A DNA stretch of 64,000 bases. It comes from Bacteroidetes bacterium HGW-Bacteroidetes-4 (GTDB taxonomy: Bacteria; Bacteroidota; Bacteroidia; Bacteroidales; SZUA-534). Below the pieces are notes generated by a model. That model was not told the origin of the DNA. It ran no database searches and saw nothing but the letters and a program-made list of their open reading frames with translations. A program made the translations under genes and the position numbers. Where the stretch lies: positions 24,433 through 88,432 of the forward strand of contig PHDD01000015.1 in the NCBI GenBank assembly GCA_002840905.1, in the 5' to 3' direction. Every line of letters starts with the position of its first letter. Positions within the stretch are counted from its first letter, which is position 1. Of this stretch, positions 16,862 to 26,100 are shown in pieces.

Positions 16862-18910
16862 TTATTTTTTTGAGCCGGGGTCTATCAGTTGTAAAGCTTC
16901 CTCAACAGTTTTAACCGGAAGTTTACATACATTTCCTTCGCAAACATAAATCAGGGTTTCATGGTCGGTCCATCGGTCTTGTAACAAGGGCAGTTTCATA
17001 GTATTTTCAGCGTGTTCAGCCCCGGCAATAATTACCCTGGGATGATAATGAGTACAAAAATCAGTTTTTAGCTTTAGCGCATCGGAACCCATAAAAACCA
17101 CCTGATAAACCGGTTGAACATATTTTAATAATACCTGTGCCCAATTTCCATAATAGGCAGCATTTTGCTCAATATCAGTTAAAGTATTGGCTACCATTTG
17201 CCGGGCTTTGTCCATCCAGTCGGCTTTTGAAAGCAAGGTTCCGAGTACAAAAAGATTATTTGCCATTAAGGAATTTGACGAGGGAATAACATTATCGGCC
17301 AATTCCATCTTACGAACCATTAATTCATGAAATTTCTGATTGGTATAAAAAAACATGCCCGATGTTTCCTCCTCAAAGTTTTCGATAACGTAAGTACATA
17401 ATTTTTCAGCATCAGCAAGCCATTGCAAATTAAATGTTGCCTGGTACAAGCGGGTATATAACTGAATTACCAGGGCATAATCGTCGAGCAGGGCTTCAAT
17501 GGTCGATTTACCAAACTTGTAGTTACGATGCAACCGGCCGTCTGATTTACAAAGCCTGGTTTTTATGAAATTGGCATTTATTACCGCCACACTCAAATAG
17601 TGCGGGTTTTCAAGGGCCTCGCTGGCATCCACAAAACCAAGAGCCATTAAAGCATTCCACGAGGTTAAAACTTTATCGTCCAAAGCCGGATGAACCCGTT
17701 GCTTACGTTTAGCAAACAATTTTTCCATTGCCTTCATAACTTGTTGAGCAAGCACTTCATCGCTCCATCCGGTCAGTCTTTTTACTGCATCAACATCGGT
17801 AATCCATAAAATATTTGAACCTTCCCAATTGCCTTTTTCACTTACATTAAAAAGTGTGCAAAACCAGGGGGCATCATTTCCCAATAAAGCATCAATTTCC
17901 TTTTTACTCCAAACGTAAAATTTACCTTCTACCCCTTCGCTATCGGCATCGAACGAGGTATAAAAAGCGCCTTCCGGGCTCATCATTTCATGCTGAATAA
18001 AACTTAAAGTGTGTTCTACCACCTGTTTATAAATTGCTTTTTTTGTGAGTTTATAGGCATTTGCATACAAAGAAACCAATTGCCCGTTATCATAAAGCAT
18101 TTTTTCAAAATGAGGTACTTTCCAGTAGGAATCGACACTGTAGCGCGAGAAACCACCACCCACCTGATCGTAAATTCCACCCCGGGCCATTTTTTCCAAC
18201 GTTAATTCCAAGTGTTTCTGAATGTCTTTTGATTTAAATCTGTAGGAATAATCCAACAAAAACTGAAAGCCCGATGGCATGGGAAACTTTGGTGCCCGCT
18301 GATTTCCACCCCATTCGTTATCGAAATAGCGTTCCCAGTTTTTAACCGCCCGAAGGATGTATTCATCGGAAAAGTTATACATTGTATTTTTTTCCTTTAC
18401 CAATTCCTGGGCCTGAATTCCCTGAGCCAGATCGTCGGCAACCTGAAGTACTTTATCTTTTTCCTGCTGATAAGTGGCAGCCAAACCATCCAAAACCTGA
18501 GTCCATTGTTCGGGCCGGTAATAAGTTCCTCCATAAACAGGACGGCCATCGGGTAGTGTAAAACAATTCAACGGCCAGCCTCCACTGCCGGTTAATAATT
18601 GTACAGCGGTCATGTAAACCTGTTCCACATCGGGGCGCTCTTCCCTATCTACTTTAATACAAACATAATTTTGGTTCATAACAGCGGCTATTCGCTCATT
18701 TTCAAAACTCTCGCGCTCCATTACATGACACCAATGACAGGCTGCATAGCCAATACTTACAAGTACCAGCTTGTTTTCTCTTTTAGCTTTTTCAAAAGCC
18801 TCGTTGCCCCAGGCATGCCAATTCACTGGATTGTGAGCATGTTGTAACAGATAGGGACTGGTTTCGTGAATAAGATTATTGGTAAATTTGGGTGTTTCAG
18901 CTTGTTTCAT
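16862..18910 (-). CDS. YyaL/SPATA20-like thioredoxin-domain protein (DUF255)
   Basis: This 682-aa protein has an N-terminal thioredoxin-fold domain (DUF255, about residues 5-165) with [20 protein letters not shown] in parts and the CHWC motif at 58-61. A long (alpha/alpha)6-barrel-like region follows ([31 protein letters not shown]), resembling cellobiose epimerase and mannosidase folds. The family occurs from bacteria to man (spermatogenesis-associated protein 20). Its enzymatic role is not established. No signal peptide is seen, so it should be cytosolic. Confidence 0.92.
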   Translation of the reverse strand: MKQAETPKFTNNLIHETSPYLLQHAHNPVNWHAWGNEAFEKAKRENKLVLVSIGYAACHWCHVMERESFENERIAAVMNQNYVCIKVDREERPDVEQVYMTAVQLLTGSGGWPLNCFTLPDGRPVYGGTYYRPEQWTQVLDGLAATYQQEKDKVLQVADDLAQGIQAQELVKEKNTMYNFSDEYILRAVKNWERYFDNEWGGNQRAPKFPMPSGFQFLLDYSYRFKSKDIQKHLELTLEKMARGGIYDQVGGGFSRYSVDSYWKVPHFEKMLYDNGQLVSLYANAYKLTKKAIYKQVVEHTLSFIQHEMMSPEGAFYTSFDADSEGVEGKFYVWSKKEIDALLGNDAPWFCTLFNVSEKGNWEGSNILWITDVDAVKRLTGWSDEVLAQQVMKAMEKLFAKRKQRVHPALDDKVLTSWNALMALGFVDASEALENPHYLSVAVINANFIKTRLCKSDGRLHRNYKFGKSTIEALLDDYALVIQLYTRLYQATFNLQWLADAEKLCTYVIENFEEETSGMFFYTNQKFHELMVRKMELADNVIPSSNSLMANNLFVLGTLLSKADWMDKARQMVANTLTDIEQNAAYYGNWAQVLLKYVQPVYQVVFMGSDALKLKTDFCTHYHPRVIIAGAEHAENTMKLPLLQDRWTDHETLIYVCEGNVCKLPVKTVEEALQLIDPGSKK

Positions 18911-19008
18911 GTCTTAATTTTCTGCTATAAAAGAAATAGGGAAATCATTATTAACAGCAAACAAGCCGAAATCGAAAAGGTTGGAAAATGATTGCATAAA
19001 ACACAAAA

Positions 19009-19032
19009 TAGCCGGTTCTAATCAACCGGCTA
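19009..19032 (-). terminator. Terminator of the galactan operon
   Basis: TAGCCGGTT, loop CTAATC, AACCGGCTA: a perfect 9-bp stem located 27 bp after the last GH53 gene. On the minus strand a TTTTGTGTTTT tract follows. Confidence 0.7.
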
Positions 19033-19059
19033 TATGCTTTAATAATTTTGTTAATAGTT

Positions 19060-20484
19060 TTAGTTCAGGTACTTTTTACTTAATTCATCGTAAATTGAAA
19101 TTACCCGGGTAACTTCGCCTTTCTGATTAAACATATCGGTATGCCAGTTTAAGGGTTCCCAAATGCAGGCTCCTTTTCCCATGTTATCGGGTAACCCAAA
19201 CGAAATGTCGTGAACCTCTTTTTTAAATCCGGAATATTCAACCACATTTACCGGTTTTTTATACCGTTGAATTAAATCGTTGAGATTGTTATTCAAATCG
19301 TTAAGTGTACCATGCCATCGCGAATAATAGGATAATCCAATAACATCGAAAGTAACTCCGCGGGCAATCATATTGTCGAGCCAAAAAACGGCTTCTTTAT
19401 TTTGCCCTCCCAGGGCAATATGCATCATTAACGGAACCTCAGGAGCAACACTTTTTGCTCCAGACACACCCGCTTTTATTAAACCCGCCAACTGATCAGG
19501 ATTACCTATGTGTCCTTCGGGCCATAGCATACCGTGATTGATTTCGTTTCCAATCTGAACCATATCGGGCAACAAATTTCGGCTTTTAAAAATCATGAGA
19601 ACATTGCTTGTATATTGCTCCACAGAATCTTTCAACGATTCGAAATCGAGATTTTGCCAGGCCAAAGGTTTGTTCTGTTGTTGTGGATCGGCCCAATAGT
19701 CGCTGTAATGAAAATCGAGTAAAAGTTTCATCCCGGCATTTTTTACCCGTTGAGCCATATTTAAGGTATAATTTAAACCACAATATCCTTTTTCGGGAGC
19801 ATACCCTTTTTCATTTTCAGGATTCACAAAAATACGTAACCTGATATAGTTAAAGCCGTGTGATTTTAGTAAAGATAAGGCATCAACCTCTGTTCCATTC
19901 TCATAAAACTTCATTCCCCGATCTTCCAACTGAGGTAAAAAAGAAACGTCAGCACCTATCATCTTATCGATGAATTTTGTTGTTGGTACCAATTGTGCAT
20001 CTGTTGGTTTTTTATATTCAAAAGTTGAATTAAGGGTATGAATTTCATGCGCTCCGGGCCAAAGTTTTCCGGAACGGGCCTCCAATTTTACAATACCGGG
20101 GTTGGTTCCGGCCAAGAGTTTCAGTTGGCAAATTCCTTGTTGTAATTTACAAACCACATAATTCAACCCCGTTGAGTCCGTTTTCCATTCCAATGGCGAA
20201 CCATCATTACTTATGAGGGATGCATCACCGCTTAAATATACCTGAAAAGTGTCATTTGCAGAACGTATCTCTTTTCCCATGCTATCGGTGACAGCTATCC
20301 GCAAATTAGCCTCATCAGCACCATTAGCAATAAGTGTGGTGCTGTAACTTGTTAACATAACCGAAACCGGTATTCCTGAATCAACCTGCATTAAGGGTGA
20401 ATAATCGACTAATTCTTGTTGAGGCGGCTTGCATTGCATTAACCCGACCAAAAGAAACAGGATTAAATAAAAATTCTTTCTCAT
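19060..20484 (-). CDS. Arabinogalactan endo-beta-1,4-galactanase (GH53) lipoprotein with N-terminal Ig-like domain
   Basis: The product is 474 aa from the ATG at 20484; a TTG at 20490 is the upstream alternative. A lipoprotein signal ends at GLMQC (about residue 18). Residues about 30-135 form an Ig-like (Big-type) domain. The GH53 barrel (about 150-470) has the family opening GADVSFLPQLEDRG, the acid/base Glu in QIGNEINHG and the nucleophile Glu in VVEYSG. GH53 enzymes cut beta-1,4-galactan side chains of pectin (type I arabinogalactan). It is the third gene of a GH53-GH2-GH53 operon. Its Ig-like domain resembles the C-terminal domain of the neighbouring GH2 protein. Confidence 0.93.
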   Translation of the reverse strand: MRKNFYLILFLLVGLMQCKPPQQELVDYSPLMQVDSGIPVSVMLTSYSTTLIANGADEANLRIAVTDSMGKEIRSANDTFQVYLSGDASLISNDGSPLEWKTDSTGLNYVVCKLQQGICQLKLLAGTNPGIVKLEARSGKLWPGAHEIHTLNSTFEYKKPTDAQLVPTTKFIDKMIGADVSFLPQLEDRGMKFYENGTEVDALSLLKSHGFNYIRLRIFVNPENEKGYAPEKGYCGLNYTLNMAQRVKNAGMKLLLDFHYSDYWADPQQQNKPLAWQNLDFESLKDSVEQYTSNVLMIFKSRNLLPDMVQIGNEINHGMLWPEGHIGNPDQLAGLIKAGVSGAKSVAPEVPLMMHIALGGQNKEAVFWLDNMIARGVTFDVIGLSYYSRWHGTLNDLNNNLNDLIQRYKKPVNVVEYSGFKKEVHDISFGLPDNMGKGACIWEPLNWHTDMFNQKGEVTRVISIYDELSKKYLN

Positions 20485-20567
20485 AATCAAATAAGTTTAA
20501 GAACCGAATTCGCTATTTTTTATTATTGCTTTATGTTCTAATTAATTCTATTACTTGTTAATCAGCT

Positions 20568-22952
20568 TTACTCAACAACTAAGTCAAGTGTTCCGGGAAT
20601 TAAATCTTTTGCCCGGGCTTCGACCTTATAAATACCTTTTTGTGACCCAGCTTTTAATAATACCGTAGCAATACCTGCTTCTGCAGCAATGGGATTATTT
20701 CCTATGAATTGAAAATCGCCTTTCCCTGTAAAGGTAACATCGGGGGCAGCATCCGGGACCACAGTTCCGTTTTTATCGACAATGGCTGCATATAAAAATA
20801 CCACATCGTTAACACCGCTTTGTAGTGCCTTACCACTTTTATCGTACCAGAGTTTTAAACCATAGGCCGCTTCAGGTGTATAAACGGTGTCGGTAACCAC
20901 AACCGAATTATTAACCAGCCCCTGGGCAACAACAACTCCCGGAATAAATGTATCAATTTTAAACGTAAATGGTGGATGCGATAAAAGGGTACTGTTCACG
21001 TCCTCATCAGGCAGCTGCGTTTCTAACAACGAACCGTTTGCAAACAAGCGAACCTGTTCACAATTGCTGTAAATTTTTAAATTTTTGTCCGATTCATTAT
21101 TATAATAACCTGAAATGGCTACCATAGGTTCTCCAAAAGGTTCAAGAGTTGACTCACCAATACCTGCCTGACTTTTATAAAAATAGTACGCAAATTTGGG
21201 CAAACGGAAAATATCCATTATACCCGAAGCTTCCAAATCGGGGGCATACCCCCGGTTATAATCGTACATTAACCAGTTGGCATCGCCCACAGCGGGTCCG
21301 GCCAAATTACTGTTATGTGCTTCCTGATAATTCAATGCCTGCTGTGCCAGGCGCTTGGCTCCAAAACCCCTTAACTGGCGCGAGGTGCGTTCTTCTTCAC
21401 TTAAATCATTAAATGCTTTTTGATTAAAACCGGCATTTTGTGCATAATATTCCCAATCGCCATATTCTGCAATAAAAATGGGTTTGTTCTTATTGTATTT
21501 GTTCCAGTAATGCGGTGGTTTAGCATGTTGCCGCGCGGGTATAAACACATCGTAAATGGTGTCTAACCAACCGCAGGTGTAAACATCGGAATACGGATAC
21601 TCTTCATGAACCGCCCGATGAGCCAGTTCCATGAACTCAGTAGTCATGCCCGATTCGTTTAACGATGCTTCCCAAAGAATAATAGATGGGTGGTTTCTGT
21701 CGCGACGAACCATTTTACGAACATCATTAAGTGCATTTTTCTGAAATTCTTCATTTCCAAAAAACTGCCAACCGGGTATAGCGTCCATCACTAATAAACC
21801 AAGTTCATCGCATGCTGCTAAAAACGATTCACTTTGGGGATAATGTGACAAACGAACCATATTAAAACCAGCTTCTTTAATTTTATAAGCATCGCGGTAA
21901 TTGGCGTTGTCCGATAGAGCATATCCAATATACGGATATTCCTGATGGCGATTGGTTCCACGAATTTTTACCGGTTTCCCGTTTAGTTCAAAGCCATTTT
22001 CTGCAGAAAATTTAAAAGTCCTGATGCCAATGGGAAGTGTTTGTTTATCGTGGATGGTATCAGTTGAAATAACTTCAAGCTCCAATTGATACAAAAAAGG
22101 GTTCCGTATTGACCATAATTCCGGTTGTTTCACTTCAAGGTTCAGTCTAATATCTGCCGATTGTCCTGAAGCAATAGAAATTGGTTCTGAAACTGTTGTA
22201 ACCACCCGTTCTTCGTTTTTGCCATAAAGCATTGCCTTAATCCGGGTGTTTTTATCCCATGCGTAATTGTTCTTTACATCGGCAACAATATGAATCGTAG
22301 CACTTTCATTCGAAACTTTATCGTAAGTAATAAAAACTCCTCCGCCAGCTACTTTATTGGCATCCATAGCATCGGTAATATGCAACTTATTACTTACCCG
22401 AAGCCATACATTCCGATAAATACCACTAAAAATATTAAAATCGAGATCGGCCAGGGGTTTTCCTGGTGGAACCAAGGGATTATCCTCGTTATTCAGCTTA
22501 ACCATCAATAGGTTTTTACCGGCAAGCATTACTTTATCGGTAATATTTATGCTAAAAGGCAAATAACCACCCAAATTGGTATGAATCAAACTTCCATTCA
22601 AATAAACTTCGGCCACCTGCATGGCTCCTTCAAAATACAAGGCAAGTTGTTTTTCTTTATATGATTCAGGCAATTCAAAAAACTTTCGGTACACACAATT
22701 CCCCTGCCATTGCGATCCTTCAATTACCAATGGTTCAAGGGAAGCTGTATGTGGAAGTGATATATTTTCCCAGTCAATTGTATTATCCGGGTTAAAAATT
22801 GTTGTGTCGTTTTCAATTCCGGTGGTTTTACTGAATTGCCAATTGGCATTGAAAAGAATTTTTTCAGCTGATGATTCAACATACAAGCTCTGTTTTTTAC
22901 AAGCACCAAGGGCAAGTATTAAAGCTACCAAAAGTAAATTCAAATTCCGCAT
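20568..22952 (-). CDS. GH2 beta-galactosidase lipoprotein
   Basis: This 794-aa protein has a lipoprotein signal (lipobox LGAC, about residue 18). Domains in order are a jelly-roll sugar-binding domain, an Ig-like domain, the GH2 TIM barrel, and C-terminal Ig-like domains ending in a Big-type module (GDFQFIGNNPIAAEAGIATV in parts). In the barrel the acid/base Glu is in ASLNESG and the nucleophile Glu in IAEYGDW; RGTNRHQEYPYIG and RLSHYPQ are also typical. It is predicted to remove galactose from oligosaccharides released by the two flanking GH53 galactanases at the cell surface or in the periplasm. It starts 24 bp after the upstream GH53 gene. Confidence 0.93.
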   Translation of the reverse strand: MRNLNLLLVALILALGACKKQSLYVESSAEKILFNANWQFSKTTGIENDTTIFNPDNTIDWENISLPHTASLEPLVIEGSQWQGNCVYRKFFELPESYKEKQLALYFEGAMQVAEVYLNGSLIHTNLGGYLPFSINITDKVMLAGKNLLMVKLNNEDNPLVPPGKPLADLDFNIFSGIYRNVWLRVSNKLHITDAMDANKVAGGGVFITYDKVSNESATIHIVADVKNNYAWDKNTRIKAMLYGKNEERVVTTVSEPISIASGQSADIRLNLEVKQPELWSIRNPFLYQLELEVISTDTIHDKQTLPIGIRTFKFSAENGFELNGKPVKIRGTNRHQEYPYIGYALSDNANYRDAYKIKEAGFNMVRLSHYPQSESFLAACDELGLLVMDAIPGWQFFGNEEFQKNALNDVRKMVRRDRNHPSIILWEASLNESGMTTEFMELAHRAVHEEYPYSDVYTCGWLDTIYDVFIPARQHAKPPHYWNKYNKNKPIFIAEYGDWEYYAQNAGFNQKAFNDLSEEERTSRQLRGFGAKRLAQQALNYQEAHNSNLAGPAVGDANWLMYDYNRGYAPDLEASGIMDIFRLPKFAYYFYKSQAGIGESTLEPFGEPMVAISGYYNNESDKNLKIYSNCEQVRLFANGSLLETQLPDEDVNSTLLSHPPFTFKIDTFIPGVVVAQGLVNNSVVVTDTVYTPEAAYGLKLWYDKSGKALQSGVNDVVFLYAAIVDKNGTVVPDAAPDVTFTGKGDFQFIGNNPIAAEAGIATVLLKAGSQKGIYKVEARAKDLIPGTLDLVVE

Positions 22953-22976
22953 ATCACATTAATGATTAAATAACTG

Positions 22977-24188
22977 TTATTTCTGGTAATCGTATTGCAT
23001 AAACTCAATAGTCCCGGTTAAATCACCTGAAAAATTAAAAAAGGTGCAGTTATCCCACGATGAACCGGTTCCCCATAAGTCTTTCATTTGTGAAGTTACC
23101 CAGGCTGGTTCCCAATACATTATTCCACTGGCTCCTGCCTTAATAAGATTTTGAGATAAATCGATCAAGAACTGTTTCTGGCCATCCGGAGAAAATGGAT
23201 ATTTGGCTATTGGACTTTGTCCGCCAAAAATATTATTGTACCCGTCGTTGTTTTCACTGGTGAAAGCATAGGCTGTTTCAAGTACCATAATTTTTCGATT
23301 AAACTTATTTTTAACCTGTGTTACTAAAGCAGGAAGGTTATCGAAACTCACGGTAGTGTGCCAATTGGGATAATAGGAAAAACCAATGATGTCAAAATCG
23401 GTAACACCCGCTTTGTTAATCATATCAGTAAACCACCAATCTAAATTTTTAGGATCGGCAACATGGAGTGCAATCAAAGTTTTTGTATTGTATTTATTAT
23501 CGATGGCGCGAACGGCATTAATTCCGGCATTAAATACTTTACCGGCATTACTCCAGTTTCCATCGCAGACCGACAATTTTGGAAAAGCTGCAGGAGCATT
23601 GGTAAACATCATTCCACAATTGGTTTCGTTACCAATTTGAACCATTTCAGGTAACAAGCCTTTTTCGGCTAAATCAGACAATACCTTATACGTGTAGTTG
23701 TAAACTGAATCGGATAGAACCTCGATACTGGTAATATTTTTCCAGGCCTGGGGAACATCCTGATGGCCAGGATCGGCCCAGGTGTCGGAATAATGAAAGT
23801 CGAGATTGACTTGTAAACCCTGGCCTTTTGCTCTTTCAATGCTTTTAAGCACATCGGGGAAACCGCTGTACAAGGGAATTTCTTGGCTATACAAATCGTA
23901 TACCCACGAGGGGTTATGCCACAAGCGTAAGCGAATCATATGCGCACCCTGCTCCTTAAAAATTGAATAAGGATCTTTAAATTCGCCACTTACATTATAA
24001 GTTCCGCCATGGTCTTCAATTTGATTCACATACGACAAGTCGGCACCAAACAGAAAAGCAGCAGTGGAATCATCAGGTTCTTCAACAGGTGGCTTTTCAC
24101 TCGGTTTATCGTCTTTGGTACAGGCACTACTCACAATAAACACACTCAATAAAGCAAAAAACAAGATTATCACTATTCTATTCATCAT
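22977..24188 (-). CDS. Endo-beta-1,4-galactanase (GH53) lipoprotein
   Basis: This 403-aa protein has a lipoprotein signal (lipobox SSAC, about residue 22), then an acidic Pro/Glu linker. The GH53 barrel opens with FGADLSYVNQIEDHGG and has HYSDTWADPGHQ, the acid/base Glu in QIGNETNCG and the nucleophile Glu in VLETAYAF. It is the first gene of the galactan operon and lacks the N-terminal Ig-like domain of its paralogue. An ATG at 24185 is an equally possible start. No SusC/SusD-type genes lie next to this operon in the window. Confidence 0.94.
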   Translation of the reverse strand: MMNRIVIILFFALLSVFIVSSACTKDDKPSEKPPVEEPDDSTAAFLFGADLSYVNQIEDHGGTYNVSGEFKDPYSIFKEQGAHMIRLRLWHNPSWVYDLYSQEIPLYSGFPDVLKSIERAKGQGLQVNLDFHYSDTWADPGHQDVPQAWKNITSIEVLSDSVYNYTYKVLSDLAEKGLLPEMVQIGNETNCGMMFTNAPAAFPKLSVCDGNWSNAGKVFNAGINAVRAIDNKYNTKTLIALHVADPKNLDWWFTDMINKAGVTDFDIIGFSYYPNWHTTVSFDNLPALVTQVKNKFNRKIMVLETAYAFTSENNDGYNNIFGGQSPIAKYPFSPDGQKQFLIDLSQNLIKAGASGIMYWEPAWVTSQMKDLWGTGSSWDNCTFFNFSGDLTGTIEFMQYDYQK

Positions 24189-24337
24189 CTGTACATTTTA
24201 AATTCAAAGCTCTAAGTTAATTGAAAAGCCTTAAATTTTTATAATAAAGTTCTAATAATACAGCATTCACTTTTTTCAAAATATTTTTAGCTGATAAATA
24301 AACATTTGTAAGGTCAAGCATAAAAAACGAGAATTAT

Positions 24338-24370
24338 AAAAAAAAAGCCCCGCCAACAAGGCAGGGCATT
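24338..24370 (-). terminator. Intrinsic terminator of gdhA
   Basis: On the minus strand an 8-position stem (GCCCTGCC against GGCGGGGC, one mismatch) with loop TTGTT is followed by nine T residues. It lies 22 bp after the gdhA stop. Confidence 0.85.
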
Positions 24371-24391
24371 TCAAATTCTATTTATTATGAA

Positions 24392-25729
24392 TTATACAAT
24401 TCCTAAGTCAACCATAGCATTGGCCACTTTCATAAATCCGGCAATATTAGCTCCTTTAACGTAGTTAATATAACCATCTTCCTCAGTTCCGTGTTCAACG
24501 CAAGCGTGGTGAATGTTTTCCATAATCTGGAATAAGCGCATATCAACCTCTTCACGGGTCCAGTTCATTTTAAGACTGTTTTGGCTCATTTCGAGGCCCG
24601 ATGTAGCCACACCACCAGCATTTACTGCTTTACCCGGGGCATAAAGAATTTTAGCTTTAATAAATGATTCAATAGCTTCAGGCGTGCAACCCATGTTTGA
24701 AATTTCGCCTACGCAGATAACGCCATTCTTAATCAGCAGCGCAGCATCATCACCGTCAAGTTCGTTTTGGATAGCACAAGGAAGCGCAATATCAACCTTT
24801 ACTTCCCAGGGTTTTTTACCGGCAACAAACTTAGCTCCAGGGAATTTTGTAGCATAAGGAGCAACAATATCCTGATTAGAGTTACGCAGTTCTAACATGT
24901 AATCAATTTTTTCACCGCTGATGCCAGCCTCGTCGTAAATGTATCCATCGGGACCAGAAATAGCCACAACTTTTGCACCCAATTCGGTTGCTTTTAAAGC
25001 AGCACCCCAGGCTACGTTACCAAAACCAGAAACAGAAACGGTTTTATCTTTAATGCTGATTCCACGAGTTTTAAGCATGTGGTCAACAAAATAAATACCG
25101 CCAAAACCTGTAGCTTCGGGACGGATTAATGAACCACCCCAGTTCATTCCTTTTCCGGTAAGAACACCAGTATGTTCACCCGCCAGTTTTTTGTACATAC
25201 CGTACAGGTAACCAATTTCACGACCACCTACACCAATATCACCAGCAGGCACATCAGTTTCGGGACCAATATGCTTCCACAATTCAAGCATGAATGCCTG
25301 GCAAAAGCGCATAATTTCAGCATCCGATTTACCTTTAGGATTGAAATCGCTACCTCCTTTACCACCACCCATAGGCAGGGTAGTTAAGGCGTTTTTAAAC
25401 GTTTGCTCAAATCCTAAAAATTTAAGAGTCGATAAGGTTACACTTGGGTGGAAACGCAGACCTCCTTTGTAAGGTCCTATAGCACCATTAAATTGTACTC
25501 GATAACCCAGGTTCACATTAATATTACCTTCGTCGTCGGCCCAGGTAATACGGAAAGTGAAAATACGATCGGGCTCAACAATACGCTCAATAATTTTAGC
25601 CGCTTCGAATTTTGGGTTAAGTTCGTAAATATCTTTTACAGATTCCAGAACTTCATGAACAGCTTGAAGATACTCTTTTTCACCAGGGTGTTTTTTTTCA
25701 AGCTCGGCCATTATTTTTTCTACATTCAT
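24392..25729 (-). CDS. gdhA: NADP-type glutamate dehydrogenase
   Basis: This 445-aa enzyme of the hexameric GDH type interconverts 2-oxoglutarate plus ammonia and glutamate. The catalytic region has KGGLRFHPSVTLSTLKFLGFEQ (in parts) and PMGGGKGGSDFNPKGKS. The Rossmann domain has SGFGNVAWGAA. Length and motifs match the NADP-dependent, assimilatory enzymes of Bacteroidota. The gene is monocistronic, with its own terminator. A perfect TAnnTTTG on the minus strand at 25782-25789 may be the -7 element. Confidence 0.95.
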   Translation of the reverse strand: MNVEKIMAELEKKHPGEKEYLQAVHEVLESVKDIYELNPKFEAAKIIERIVEPDRIFTFRITWADDEGNINVNLGYRVQFNGAIGPYKGGLRFHPSVTLSTLKFLGFEQTFKNALTTLPMGGGKGGSDFNPKGKSDAEIMRFCQAFMLELWKHIGPETDVPAGDIGVGGREIGYLYGMYKKLAGEHTGVLTGKGMNWGGSLIRPEATGFGGIYFVDHMLKTRGISIKDKTVSVSGFGNVAWGAALKATELGAKVVAISGPDGYIYDEAGISGEKIDYMLELRNSNQDIVAPYATKFPGAKFVAGKKPWEVKVDIALPCAIQNELDGDDAALLIKNGVICVGEISNMGCTPEAIESFIKAKILYAPGKAVNAGGVATSGLEMSQNSLKMNWTREEVDMRLFQIMENIHHACVEHGTEEDGYINYVKGANIAGFMKVANAMVDLGIV

Positions 25730-26100
25730 ACCTTAAAATTTTTTATAAAAACATTAATTCTTAGATAGTTATTGCAATACTCAAAAATATTATTCTAATG
25801 CAAAGTTTAGTCTTTGTTTTAAGGTGTGCAACATATTATTAAACATCAGTTTTGAAAAGCCCAATTATGCCAAAAATCAGGTTTTTAATAGCAAAACTTT
25901 AGTAATTTTGGAACCATTAAGTGTTAATTTAAAAATCTACGCAAAAACTGTATATCAACAGCTTACAATTAGCCCGAATTAAAAAAGCTCTTAAGATGGT
26001 TTTAATTTAAAGTTTCCCCTGGCAAATCAAGGTTTTTTACTAAGCAAAAAACATTTCGAACAACATGATTTTGTCATCAAAAAAAAAGGAAAGAAGGTAA
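25730..26100. other. Intergenic region between gdhA and the receiver/PEP-synthase-like gene
   Basis: This AT-rich 371-bp gap holds the gdhA promoter region, with a minus-strand TATTTTTG at 25782-25789, and the 3' flank of the upstream gene. I see no RNA gene, repeat or credible short coding sequence. Confidence 0.5.
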
